From positions 1,767,930 through 1,831,929 of the forward strand of contig NZ_JAMXLA010000001.1 of the NCBI RefSeq assembly GCF_024054175.1: a stretch of 64,000 bases of DNA. Reading direction: 5' to 3'. The notes beneath the pieces were generated by a model that searched no databases, was not told the DNA's origin, and was given only the letters and a program-made list of their open reading frames with translations. The translations under genes were made by a program, and so were the position numbers. The DNA comes from Flavobacterium sp. NRK1. Its GTDB lineage: Bacteria; Bacteroidota; Bacteroidia; Flavobacteriales; Flavobacteriaceae. Of the stretch, positions 16,003 to 24,556 are shown piece by piece (position 1 is the stretch's first letter; every line of letters starts with the position of its first letter).

Positions 16003-16084
16003 GCGGGTGTGGTGAAATTGGTAGACACGCCAGACTTAGGATCTGGTGCCTCACGGTGTGAAGGTTCGAGTCCTTTCACCCGCA
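16003..16084 (+). tRNA. tRNA-Leu (UAG anticodon), copy 2
   Basis: Same 82-nt sequence as copy 1, 255 bp downstream. The promoter, the TTATCAGCCT leader end and the terminator hairpin are duplicated with it, so the repeated unit is promoter-tRNA-terminator. Confidence 0.97.
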
Positions 16085-16092
16085 CAACTTAA

Positions 16093-16120
16093 AAGCTTCT
16101 GATGTCTCAGGAGCTTTTTT
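16093..16120 (+). terminator. Terminator after tRNA-Leu copy 2
   Basis: 10-bp stem AAGCTTCTGA / TCAGGAGCTT with the same TGTC loop as copy 1, then six T. Confidence 0.85.
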
Positions 16121-16163
16121 ATGCTTCTTTTTTACTATAATAGAAAGGTGAAAAAGGAATGTA

Positions 16164-16204
16164 AATAAAAAACCATCCCGTAAAGATTGCTTTACAGGAT
16201 GGTT
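16164..16204 (-). terminator. Terminator after the ferritin-like pair
   Basis: Stem AACCATCC-c-GTAAAG / CTTTAC-a-GGATGGTT with one C-A mismatch, loop ATTG; on the minus strand a T-rich run follows. Confidence 0.75.
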
Positions 16205-16230
16205 ACAAAATCAACATAAATTAAATTTAT

Positions 16231-17040
16231 TTATACGATAAACAGGCTGGCAATATTGGTAGCCACTGCACCTGTAATTGGCTCGTCAAAAGATTCCGGT
16301 CCTGCACCTGCAGGTATTCCTGCTACTGTAGAAGTATTGAATCCTGCCTGTACTGCATTTTCTTCACCGTCATAAACAGGTTGTGCAGCTTCAGGTAAAC
16401 CACCACGATCGTTGCCTACAATCCATCCTTTTTGTCCTCTTAATCTTCTTATCTGCGACGCATGCATAGCCTCTACAGAGTGTATCTGTAAAGCAGCAGT
16501 AAGTAAATCGCCGTTGCCAATAAGATTTCCGGCTTGTCCTTTATATGCACGTACTCCTGTATCTTCAAAAGCCTGAGCTAGTGCAAGTAATGTAGGATAA
16601 TCATTAAATGGATCAAAATTGCCACCAGCAGTAAAGTCAAAAGTAGGTTTTGCAGGTGCTGCATCGCCTAAAGCACTTTTAAGGAATGCTACGTGAGCAT
16701 TTTCATGTTTAGCTATTTGTGCAATAATTGCCTGATCAGCGGTTGGAACGATACCTGAATCCATTGCCATAGCATAAAATTCGTCTTCAAGATATTCAAG
16801 TGTCAAAGCAAGCTGTAATGCTTCTGTTGGAGTTTCTGTTGGACCAAAAAAAGCTGTTGTGGCAGCATTAGCCTTATTTGATGATAATAGTGCTGTTAAT
16901 CCGAATGGTACTGCTGCCATAGCGGCTGTTGTTCCCATTTTCTGAAACTGATTAAAGCTGTCTCTGCGTGAGCCTTTAGCGTTAAGGCTGTTTATCATGC
17001 CTTCTGTTGTAAATGACTCTAGAAATTTTATAATATTCAT
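16231..17040 (-). CDS. Ferritin-like domain-containing protein (second of a pair)
   Basis: 269 residues. A basic N-terminus with SRRDSF at 24-29 and a hydrophobic stretch ending in SNKANA suggests Tat-type or Sec export. The mature part is a four-helix ferritin-like domain (Ferritin_2 type): YLEDEFY, HENAHVAFL, AFEDTGVRAY and HSVEAMHASQIRRLRG give the pattern of two E-x-x-H helices with two further glutamates, as in diiron or bacterioferritin-like sites. The C-terminal 60 residues are glycine/proline-rich. Co-transcribed 23 bp after its paralogue 17064-17810. Function unknown; iron binding in the periplasm is an inference. Confidence 0.8.
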   Translation of the reverse strand: MNIIKFLESFTTEGMINSLNAKGSRRDSFNQFQKMGTTAAMAAVPFGLTALLSSNKANAATTAFFGPTETPTEALQLALTLEYLEDEFYAMAMDSGIVPTADQAIIAQIAKHENAHVAFLKSALGDAAPAKPTFDFTAGGNFDPFNDYPTLLALAQAFEDTGVRAYKGQAGNLIGNGDLLTAALQIHSVEAMHASQIRRLRGQKGWIVGNDRGGLPEAAQPVYDGEENAVQAGFNTSTVAGIPAGAGPESFDEPITGAVATNIASLFIV

Positions 17041-17063
17041 GATGTCTCTGTTTTAAAATTAGA

Positions 17064-17810
17064 TTATGGTAAGAATTGAGCTGTAAATGGTGTCTGGATA
17101 ATATCAAGTGCTGATACAGCAGAGATAATTCCTGATGGTTTTACAGCCTGGCCAAGCCCGTTTGAAGATGTTACAACATCATCTCCTGCAAAATCTGCAG
17201 AACCCGGGTTGATTAGACTTCTGATAGCTGATGCGTGTCTAGCTTCTATCGACACAATTTTACCTGCAAGAACAAGGTAATCCGGTGTAGTAATATAGCG
17301 TCCTGCACCATTATAAGCTGCTACACCTGTATCTTCAAGTGTTTTGGCTGTAGCCAATACCTGAGATCTGCTGCTAAAGCTTAATGATCCATAATCAAAT
17401 TCAAGTGAAGGCAGTAATTGATCCTGGCTTGTAATAACGCCGGATATTGCTGCTTTAAAAAATTCCCTGTGTATTACTTCATGCCTGTATAGGTCAGCAA
17501 GTACTGCCTGTTCTTCAGCACTAAAAGTACTGCCAAAAGTATTACTGTTAACAACTCTTGTGTAAAAGTCGGCTTCCAGCTGCTCAAGCGCGTAGGCGTA
17601 AGTAAGAACACCCAGGTCGCCGCCGCCAAGATCAAATACACCATCCCTAACACCAGGAAGCTGATTTGAATCGGGGTTGCTTCCTTTGTCGTCGTCGCTG
17701 CTGCAACCAGCCATTACGAGCCCTGCGCCTGCAAGGGTAATCCCGCTGATTTTAAGAAAGTTTCTCCTGCTATGCAGCGATCTTACTTCCTCTACTTGTA
17801 CTTTTTTCAT
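17064..17810 (-). CDS. Ferritin-like domain lipoprotein (first of a pair)
   Basis: 248 residues. The N-terminus SRRNFLKISG (13-22) is a twin-arginine motif, and VMAGC gives a lipobox with C35, followed by an acidic SSDDDKGSN spacer, so this is probably a Tat-exported lipoprotein. The ferritin-like helices carry LEADFY, HEVIHREFF, LEDTGVAAY and IEARHASAIR, in register with the downstream paralogue. Divergent from the LacI regulator gene across a 442-bp intergenic region. Such pairs occur widely in Bacteroidota; no enzymatic activity is assigned. Confidence 0.82.
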   Translation of the reverse strand: MKKVQVEEVRSLHSRRNFLKISGITLAGAGLVMAGCSSDDDKGSNPDSNQLPGVRDGVFDLGGGDLGVLTYAYALEQLEADFYTRVVNSNTFGSTFSAEEQAVLADLYRHEVIHREFFKAAISGVITSQDQLLPSLEFDYGSLSFSSRSQVLATAKTLEDTGVAAYNGAGRYITTPDYLVLAGKIVSIEARHASAIRSLINPGSADFAGDDVVTSSNGLGQAVKPSGIISAVSALDIIQTPFTAQFLP

Positions 17811-18252
17811 AATCTTAAAGATTTAATAGGTTAATAATTTTTGGCAGGTGTGGTAACAAAATTTGTTAGTTATCAAAGTTACTTTTTACATACGGTTATA
17901 AATAGAGTAGGGTTTTTAACAACTGTAGTTTTTTTATGATTTAACTTTTTGTTATGAATTCATTTAATATCTCAACGTTTATAAATCGTTGATTTATAGT
18001 TAAAATACTGTGCATTTTCAAATTTGGTTTCTTAAAGGTGTTAACACTTACGCTTTGTAAAGTTTAATACTTAATTAACTTATCAAAAAGTGCGAAACAT
18101 TATTATTTTTATTTATTTGTTAGTTTTTTACTTACAATCGTTCAATGGAAAATCGTTTTAGTTATAAAATGTTGTAAATTGTAAGCGATATTTAACAGGA
18201 ATAAAAAAATGGTTATTTTTTTGTTTCTTTACACTATAAATTATTTTAGGCC
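17811..18252. other. 442-bp divergent intergenic region, ferritin pair / LacI
   Basis: AT-rich, no coding region. A TAACTTTG box on the minus strand (17881-17874) could be the ferritin -7 element, without a clear -33. An inverted repeat lies at 17972-17992: arms TCAACG and CGTTGA around TTTATAAAT. A second pair of arms, CTTACAAT (18131-18138) and ATTGTAAG (18178-18185), is 39 bp apart. Either could be a regulator site; neither is proven. Confidence 0.5.
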
Positions 18253-19278
18253 ATGAAGCAAAAAGCCACACTAAAACAAATAGCGAAAGAGTTAAACGTA
18301 TCTGTTTCTACAGTTTCTAAAGCGTTGAGTAATAGTCCTGAAATTAGTGAGCCTACAAAAATCAAAGTACAGGAATTCGCTAAGCTTAAAAACTATAAGC
18401 CCAACAATATTGCAGTAAATCTTAAAAACAAAACCACTAAAACTATTGGGGTTATTATTCCTAATATTCTTAATCCTTTTTTTGCCAAGGTATTCAGTGG
18501 GATAGAAAAAGCGGCGAATGACAGAGGGTATAATGTTATTACCTGTATTTCTAACGAATCATTAGAAAAAGAAATTCATGCTATGGATATGCTAAGCAAT
18601 GGTACTATAGATGGATTTATACTTTCAATATCTGAAGAAACCCAGAAGGAACAGGAATTTAAACATTTTAAAGATGCCATAGCAGATGATCTTCCCATTG
18701 TAATGTTCGATAGGATTTCTGATGAGGTTAACTGCGATAAAGTTATTGTAGATGACTTTGATTCGGCTGTAGATGGTACTACACATTTAATAAAGCTAAA
18801 ATGTAAAAATATAGCTCTGCTTTCTACTATAGATAATCTTAGTGTAGGAAAGCTGCGTTTGCAGGGATATGAAAAAGCTCTTAAAGATAACGGCTACAGC
18901 ATAAATCCCGATATAATGTTGCATACAGATAATACTGAAGAGTTTGATGAAAAATTAAAAGTATTATTTGATACCAAAACAATAGATGGTGTTTTTGCTT
19001 TAGATGAACATGCCTCTGTAATGGCTATGAAAACGGCTATTAAAAAAGGACTTAAAATTCCTGATGAGGTTCAGATTATAGGCTTTGCCGACGGTGTATG
19101 GTCTAAAAGGCTTACCCCAAGCCTTTCAACAGTTAGCCAGCATGCCCCTGAAATAGGGGAAGCTGCTGCCGGAATGCTTATTGACAGGCTGGAGGATAAA
19201 TCTGAAGAAGCTCCGGAATATGTAACAAAGGTTATTAAAACCGAGCTGAGACAAAGAGAATCTACTAAAAAGCTATAA
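18253..19278 (+). CDS. LacI/GalR family transcriptional regulator
   Basis: 341 residues. N-terminal LacI helix-turn-helix LKQIAKELNVSVSTVSKALS (about 7-26) with the hinge helix around PNNIAVNLKNKTTKTIGVIIP, then a periplasmic-binding-protein-like sensor (VIIPNILNPFFAKVFSGIE, FDRISDEVNCDKVIVDD, ALDEHASVMAMKTA, IIGFADG). Probably a sugar- or metabolite-responsive regulator; no sugar operon is next to it, so the ligand and targets are unknown. The long upstream region shared with the ferritin pair makes that pair one possible target, which is inference only. Confidence 0.9.
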   Translation: MKQKATLKQIAKELNVSVSTVSKALSNSPEISEPTKIKVQEFAKLKNYKPNNIAVNLKNKTTKTIGVIIPNILNPFFAKVFSGIEKAANDRGYNVITCISNESLEKEIHAMDMLSNGTIDGFILSISEETQKEQEFKHFKDAIADDLPIVMFDRISDEVNCDKVIVDDFDSAVDGTTHLIKLKCKNIALLSTIDNLSVGKLRLQGYEKALKDNGYSINPDIMLHTDNTEEFDEKLKVLFDTKTIDGVFALDEHASVMAMKTAIKKGLKIPDEVQIIGFADGVWSKRLTPSLSTVSQHAPEIGEAAAGMLIDRLEDKSEEAPEYVTKVIKTELRQRESTKKL

Positions 19279-19281
19279 AGT

Positions 19282-19306
19282 AAAAAGCCCTTCAGGGCTT
19301 TTTTTA
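19282..19306. terminator. Bidirectional terminator, LacI gene / serine hydrolase gene
   Basis: 9-bp stem AAAAAGCCC / GGGCTTTTT with loop TTCA, A run before and T run after; overlaps the 3' end of the minus-strand hydrolase gene. Confidence 0.85.
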
Positions 19307-20632
19307 TTGTTCTTTTGTAAATTTGGTTGCCGATCCGTCAGCCTGCCTAAGTGTAAATCCCTTTGGGTTAAAGGTTATAGTAATTCCGGCAGGATCAAAA
19401 TTAAATTCGGTTTCGCTAAGCGGATTAAGCGGAAAAGAACCCTGATCGGTCGCATGAGCAATAAGAGTGCCGTTTACCAATTTAATATCTACTTTAAAAG
19501 GCAGAGAAGGGGTTGTATAAAAACCTTCATAACGTTTAAGAATATCTTCGCTAACATTTGCAGTTTTAAAGTTGGGAAAAATATAAGGCAATTTATAATA
19601 GCAGCTTAATATACCCAGTACAATATCATTGGTGTTATAATTTTCGCCGTTCATGAGTAAAGAGAATCCAAGATCATCTTTTGGATAATACCCTAAAACC
19701 GATTTAAAGGATTCAATGCCGCCATTATGGCCAAAAAATTTCCGTTCTATAAAAGGATAGGCAAAAATACCCTTGCCATATCCCATATCAATTGCGGTCA
19801 TTTCATCCAGGGATTCTTTTTTTATAATCTTTCCGTCAAATAAAGCCTTGATGAATTTTGTGAGATCTGAAGGTGTAGATTGTAAAGCTCCTGCTGCACC
19901 CGCAACTGATTCGTGCCATTCTTCAGTGGGTATCCATTTTCCGTTCCCAAAAGAATATGAAGAGGCTTCATTTTTTTTCAGGTTTATTTTTGAATAATAA
20001 TAAGTGTTTTTAAGCCCAGCTTTATTTATTATTCTGGAAGTTACATTGTCTTTATATGATTTTTTAGTTACGTCTTGTATAATATAGCCTAAAAGCAGAT
20101 AATTTGTATTACTGTATTCTGCTTTTTCACCAGGTTCAAAAGCAGCAGGATATGATTCTATACGGCTAAGCATATCCCTTCTGTTTTGCAGTTTTGTTTT
20201 GTAACTTTCAAAGGCAGGGTCGTCAGTATAGTTATATAATCCGCTTTTGTGGCCCAGCATTTCTGCTATAGTAATTTTATCTGCATTTTTTATTTTTGGG
20301 AAAAACTCAGATAGTTTTGTATCCGGTTTAAGCTTTTTTTCTTCAATAAGCTGAAATACAATTGCCGATGTGAACATTTTTGTAACAGAACCTATTTTGT
20401 ATTTGGTCTTTGTATTGGCCTGTGTATGCGTTTCTACATTAGAAAATCCGTAAGCTTTTTCAAATACCACTTTGCCTTTTTCTTCTATGGCTATAGATCC
20501 CATAAATTTATGGCTGTCATACAAATAAGTAAGCAGGCTGTCTATTTTTCTGAATTTGGCACCTTCATACTGTTGTGCAAATGTTGGCACGGCCAGCATA
20601 AAAGCGAGTACGTTTAAAAGTGTTTTTTTCAT
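19304..20632 (-). CDS. Serine hydrolase, beta-lactamase/class C-like family
   Basis: 442 residues with a Sec signal peptide (KKTLLNVLAFMLAVPTFA, cleavage about residue 19). The beta-lactamase (PF00144) motifs are S82-x-x-K85 in GSVTKMF, Y173-S-N175 in AEYSNTNYLL, and HNGG as third box. About 350 residues of catalytic domain are followed by a short beta-rich C-terminal part. Such proteins are usually esterases, D-aminopeptidases or penicillin-binding-like hydrolases; true beta-lactamase activity cannot be inferred. Probably periplasmic. 49 bp downstream of polA on the same strand, with no hairpin between. Confidence 0.87.
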   Translation of the reverse strand: MKKTLLNVLAFMLAVPTFAQQYEGAKFRKIDSLLTYLYDSHKFMGSIAIEEKGKVVFEKAYGFSNVETHTQANTKTKYKIGSVTKMFTSAIVFQLIEEKKLKPDTKLSEFFPKIKNADKITIAEMLGHKSGLYNYTDDPAFESYKTKLQNRRDMLSRIESYPAAFEPGEKAEYSNTNYLLLGYIIQDVTKKSYKDNVTSRIINKAGLKNTYYYSKINLKKNEASSYSFGNGKWIPTEEWHESVAGAAGALQSTPSDLTKFIKALFDGKIIKKESLDEMTAIDMGYGKGIFAYPFIERKFFGHNGGIESFKSVLGYYPKDDLGFSLLMNGENYNTNDIVLGILSCYYKLPYIFPNFKTANVSEDILKRYEGFYTTPSLPFKVDIKLVNGTLIAHATDQGSFPLNPLSETEFNFDPAGITITFNPKGFTLRQADGSATKFTKEQ

Positions 20633-20681
20633 AATATTGTAATTGACTTATTCACTTGCACTGCAGCGTTTTGAAGAGTAA

Positions 20682-23516
20682 TTAATGCGCTTCCAGCCAG
20701 TTTTTCCCTTCACCCAAATCTACTTCTAATGGAACATCCAGTTTAAAGGCACTTTCCATTTCCTGTTTAATCATTGGTTTTATACGCTCCAGTTCACTAT
20801 TATGAACGTCAAAAACAAGCTCATCGTGTACCTGTAGCAACATTTTACTTTTCCAGTTCTCCTTTTCCAGCCTTTTCTGAATATTTATCATGGCAATTTT
20901 AATAATATCAGCAGCACTTCCCTGAATAGGTGCATTAACAGCATTACGTTCGGCACCGCCGCGCACTACCATATTTTGAGAATTAATATCTTTTAAGTAC
21001 CTGCGCCTTCCCGATATGGTTTGTACATAACCTTGTTCTCGTGCCATTTCAATCTGTTCATTTATATATTGCTTTAGCCTTGGGTAAGTTTTATAATAGG
21101 CATCAATAAGGTCTTTAGATTCTGATCTGCTCAACGATGTCTGGTTACTAAGCCCAAATGCCGATACACCATATACAATACCAAAATTTACCGTTTTTGC
21201 ATGGCTTCGCTGCTCACGCGTTACTTCTTCAAGCGCAATATTAAATACTTTTGCAGCTGTAGATGCGTGAATATCTTCTCCTTTCCGGAAGGCACCAACC
21301 ATTTCAGGATCGCCGCTAAGTGCCGCTATAATGCGTAGTTCTATTTGAGAGTAATCTGCAGAAACTATGGTGTATTCTTCATTACGTGCTATAAAAGCTT
21401 TTCTTATCTGCCTTCCTCTTTCTGTACGAATAGGTATATTTTGCAGGTTAGGATTATTGGAGCTTAAACGGCCTGTTGCTGCTACGGTTTGCATATAATC
21501 AGTATGTACGCGGCCTGTTTTTATTTCTACCTGTAATGGTAATGCATCTACATAGGTATTTTGCAATTTTACAAGTTGTCTCCATTCCAGTATATCGGCT
21601 ACAACAGGATTTTCAAGGGCAAGGTAAGAAAGCACCTCTTCACCCGTGGCGTACTGGCCTGTTTTTGTTTTCTTTTGTTTTGCGCCGCCTATTTTAAGTT
21701 TGTCAAACAACACTTCACCCAGTTGTTTTGGTGAAGCAAGATTAAACGATTCACCTGCCGTTTCATATATTTTTTGTTCGAGTCTTTTAATATCTCCTGA
21801 AAGTTCGGCAGAAAGCTCTTTAAGGTATTGGGTATCAAGGTTAATTCCTTCCTGTTCCATAGCTGCCAGGACCGGCATAAGCGGAATTTCTATTTCATCA
21901 AACAGCTTTCGGGTATCGGTCTCTTCTAATAAAGGCGCAAAAACTTCTTTAAGCTGAAGTGTAATGTCAGCATCTTCAACAGCATATTCTTTTATAAGGT
22001 CAATTTCAATATCGCGCATGGATTTTTGACCTTTGCCTTTTTTGCCAATTAAAGATTCAATAGGGACAGGGGAGTATTTAAGGTACGTTTCTGCCAGTAC
22101 ATCCATGCCATGGCGCATATCAGGATTAATAAGATAATGGGCTATCATAGTATCAAATATCCTTCCTTTTACAGTAACGCCATATTGAGCCAGTACTTCA
22201 AAATCATATTTTAGGTTCTGGCCTACTTTTTCAATAGCCTCATTTTCAAAGAATGGAATAAACATATTTACCACCTGCTGTGCTTCTTCCAGATCGGCAG
22301 GTACAGGAACGTAAAAACCTTTACCTTTTTCCCAGGAAAAAGACAAACCAACAAGTTCTGCCGTTAAAGCGTTAATTCCTGTTGTCTCCGTATCAAAACT
22401 CACGCTGGTTTGTTTCATCAGATCGCGCATTAGCAGGCTTATTGCCATATTGCCCTGCACAGCCTGATAAAAATGATCTGTATTTTCAAGGGTGTTATAA
22501 AATCCTGTTGATGTTGTTATAGCCGCAGGATCGGCAGCACCTTCTCCAAACAGAGAAAATTGCTGTTCATTTTTTACAATGGTTTTGGTAGGAGCATAGC
22601 CATTAGATGCCGGGGTATCTGCTTCCTCGTTTTCATCAAATAGTTTATGAAACTGATCTGCCATACGGCGAAATTCCAACTCATTAAATAAAATCTCAAC
22701 CTTTTCCGTGTCAGGTTTAGTAAGCTCGAAGTCTTTTTCGTTAAAAGTAACATTACAATCTGTTATAATGGTTGCAAGTTTTTTAGACATGATACCCTTT
22801 TCGGCATTGGCTTCAATATTTTCACGCATTTTACCCTTTAGTTCATGGGTGTTAGCCAACAGGCTCTCCATTGAACCGTATTCTTTCAATAGCTTTTTTG
22901 CAGTTTTCTCACCTACGCCGGGCAGCCCGGGTATATTATCTACAGCATCGCCCATCATTCCTAAAAAGTCTATAACCTGTTCCGGTCTTTCAATTTCAAA
23001 ACGGTCTAAAACTTCAGGTACACCCCAAATTTCAATGCCGTTACCCATACGGGCCGGGCGGTACATAAATATATTTTCGCTTACAAGCTGTGCAAAATCC
23101 TTATCGGGTGTTACCATAAATACCTGATAATTTTGTTTCTCAGCCTGTTTGGCAAGGGTGCCAATAAGGTCATCAGCTTCACAGCCTGCCAGTTCAATTA
23201 CGGGTATATGCATTGCCTTTAAAAGCTCCTGTATATATGGTATGGCAATTTTAATAGCTTCGGGGGTTTCGTCACGGTTTGCTTTATATTCAACAAACAT
23301 TTCAGTGCGTACAGTACTGCCTTCTTTGTCAAAAGCTACGGCTAAATGATCTGGCTTTTCGCGTTTAATAACATCAAGCAGGGAGTTCATAAACCCCATA
23401 ATAGCAGAGGTGTCCATGCCTTTGGAGTTTATTCTTGGATTTTTTATAAAGGCATAATAACCACGAAAAATAAGTGCATAAGCATCTAGCAGAAAAAGGC
23501 GTTTTTGTTGTGACAT
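20682..23516 (-). CDS. polA: DNA polymerase I
   Basis: 944 residues with all three domains: N-terminal 5' nuclease (LFLLDAYALIFRGYYAF; DNIPGLPGVGEKTAKKLL at about 192-209), a 3'-5' exonuclease whose DxE motif is intact (SFDTETTG), and the family A polymerase with motif A DYSQIELRIIAALSGD, motif B (RSHAKTVNFGIVYG) and motif C VHDELVFDV. So proofreading appears retained, unlike in some Gram-positive PolA proteins. It fills gaps after excision repair and Okazaki fragment maturation. Length is normal. Confidence 0.97.
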   Translation of the reverse strand: MSQQKRLFLLDAYALIFRGYYAFIKNPRINSKGMDTSAIMGFMNSLLDVIKREKPDHLAVAFDKEGSTVRTEMFVEYKANRDETPEAIKIAIPYIQELLKAMHIPVIELAGCEADDLIGTLAKQAEKQNYQVFMVTPDKDFAQLVSENIFMYRPARMGNGIEIWGVPEVLDRFEIERPEQVIDFLGMMGDAVDNIPGLPGVGEKTAKKLLKEYGSMESLLANTHELKGKMRENIEANAEKGIMSKKLATIITDCNVTFNEKDFELTKPDTEKVEILFNELEFRRMADQFHKLFDENEEADTPASNGYAPTKTIVKNEQQFSLFGEGAADPAAITTSTGFYNTLENTDHFYQAVQGNMAISLLMRDLMKQTSVSFDTETTGINALTAELVGLSFSWEKGKGFYVPVPADLEEAQQVVNMFIPFFENEAIEKVGQNLKYDFEVLAQYGVTVKGRIFDTMIAHYLINPDMRHGMDVLAETYLKYSPVPIESLIGKKGKGQKSMRDIEIDLIKEYAVEDADITLQLKEVFAPLLEETDTRKLFDEIEIPLMPVLAAMEQEGINLDTQYLKELSAELSGDIKRLEQKIYETAGESFNLASPKQLGEVLFDKLKIGGAKQKKTKTGQYATGEEVLSYLALENPVVADILEWRQLVKLQNTYVDALPLQVEIKTGRVHTDYMQTVAATGRLSSNNPNLQNIPIRTERGRQIRKAFIARNEEYTIVSADYSQIELRIIAALSGDPEMVGAFRKGEDIHASTAAKVFNIALEEVTREQRSHAKTVNFGIVYGVSAFGLSNQTSLSRSESKDLIDAYYKTYPRLKQYINEQIEMAREQGYVQTISGRRRYLKDINSQNMVVRGGAERNAVNAPIQGSAADIIKIAMINIQKRLEKENWKSKMLLQVHDELVFDVHNSELERIKPMIKQEMESAFKLDVPLEVDLGEGKNWLEAH

Positions 23517-23589
23517 GTAAAATCAATTTGCCGTAAAAATAAGCAAACAGATGCACATTAAGAAACACTGCCAAAATGAAGTTTAAACA

Positions 23590-23620
23590 AAACAGCCATA
23601 TCATAAAGATATGGCTGTTT
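23590..23620 (-). terminator. Terminator after the DoxX gene
   Basis: Perfect 13-bp stem AAACAGCCATATC / GATATGGCTGTTT, loop ATAAA; T-rich on the minus strand beyond it. Confidence 0.78.
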
Positions 23621-23637
23621 ATCTACAATAGGTATAT

Positions 23638-24039
23638 TTATAATGCTGTTTCGTTTTTTCTGTTATCAAGGCTCAGAGGGCCTGACCCAAAATAAGCAAT
23701 CATTAATGCTGCTCCCATCATAGATATATTTTTCATAAATGCTGCCATATCCATTTGTTTTGCCATAGCGTCTTCAATAGTCCAGAAGTTATGAAGCATA
23801 AATGTTACGGGAATTAGAAATAGTACTATTAACCATGCTCCATATTTGGCCTTGTACCCAAGTAGTATACTTAAAGCCCCTATTAATTCAATTATACCTG
23901 AAAGAGGTACTAATAGTGATGCCGCTGGCACGCCTTTGGAAGCAGCATAGCCTATAGAAGGTTCACTAAAATGCCCAAATGAGGAAAAAATAAAGATAAG
24001 TGAGTATAATACTCTGCCGGCTAAAAGTGTGTATTTCAT
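23638..24039 (-). CDS. DoxX family membrane protein
   Basis: 133 residues from the ATG at 24039, the start that places the first membrane span LLAGRVLYSLIFIFSSFGHF at the N-terminus and leaves room for the promoter; a longer reading from 24111 would run through the promoter. Four predicted spans and the motifs GIIELIGALSILLGYKAKYGA and FMKNISMMGAALMIAY fit the DoxX/SURF4-like family, whose members have been linked to redox or thiosulfate functions. Divergent from an hxlR regulator that probably controls it. Confidence 0.85.
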   Translation of the reverse strand: MKYTLLAGRVLYSLIFIFSSFGHFSEPSIGYAASKGVPAASLLVPLSGIIELIGALSILLGYKAKYGAWLIVLFLIPVTFMLHNFWTIEDAMAKQMDMAAFMKNISMMGAALMIAYFGSGPLSLDNRKNETAL

Positions 24040-24068
24040 TTTTTTACTTTTTTTGTTATTTGTATAAA

Positions 24069-24086
24069 CAAATGTAGTTACATTTG
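24069..24086. promoter_or_regulatory. Palindromic back-to-back -7 boxes of doxX and hxlR
   Basis: CAAATGTAGTTACATTTG: each arm is a perfect -7 element TACATTTG, one reading right toward hxlR (24079-24086), one left toward doxX (24076-24069). The two promoters therefore overlap tail to tail and the 18-bp dyad is a natural HxlR operator candidate. -33 elements are not at ideal spacing. Confidence 0.7.
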
Positions 24087-24138
24087 CTATATGAAAGTAA
24101 GTACTATACACAAGTATAGCGCTATCATGTATTATAGT

Positions 24139-24507
24139 ATGAAAAATATAGATTCTTCAGATCATGACAAATGCCTTGGAATGATATTGCCTGTAAGGGA
24201 TGCTCTTGATGTATTAAGCGGGAAATGGAAGTTGCCAATTTTAGTTGCGCTTAATCTGGGCAATAAACGTTTTGGTGAAATTGCTAGGGAAATACCTAAA
24301 ATAACAGACAGGATGCTGTCTAAAGAACTACGTGAACTGGAAATGCACGGCCTTGTAAAGCGTACAGTTTATGATACCATTCCAGTTGTTATAGAATATT
24401 CAGCTACAGACTATGGACATACTCTGGATAAAGTTATATCAGAATTGCGTAATTGGGGTGTTGAACACCGCAGGCGTGTTATCGAAAATTATAATTCTTC
24501 TAAGTAA
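24139..24507 (+). CDS. HxlR family winged-helix transcriptional regulator
   Basis: 122 residues from ATG 24139 (in-frame ATGs also at 24127 and 24091; the last lies only 4 bp after the -7 box). Typical HxlR pattern: C12 near the N-terminus (DHDKCLGMILPVRDALDVL), GKWKLPILVAL, RFGEIAREIPKITDRMLSKE and LRELEMHGLVKRTVY. The N-terminal cysteine is often the redox or aldehyde sensor in this family. Divergent from doxX with a shared palindromic promoter, so it is probably the regulator of that gene and of itself. Confidence 0.88.
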   Translation: MKNIDSSDHDKCLGMILPVRDALDVLSGKWKLPILVALNLGNKRFGEIAREIPKITDRMLSKELRELEMHGLVKRTVYDTIPVVIEYSATDYGHTLDKVISELRNWGVEHRRRVIENYNSSK

Positions 24508-24556
24508 TTGCTGTAACAAAACAACTTATTATTCGTTAACACCTAAAATATAAATT

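Noticed and set aside
18131..18185. Inverted arms CTTACAAT / ATTGTAAG upstream of the LacI gene
   Set aside because: Short arms with a 39-bp AT-rich loop; likely by chance in such base composition. Kept only as a note in the intergenic entry.
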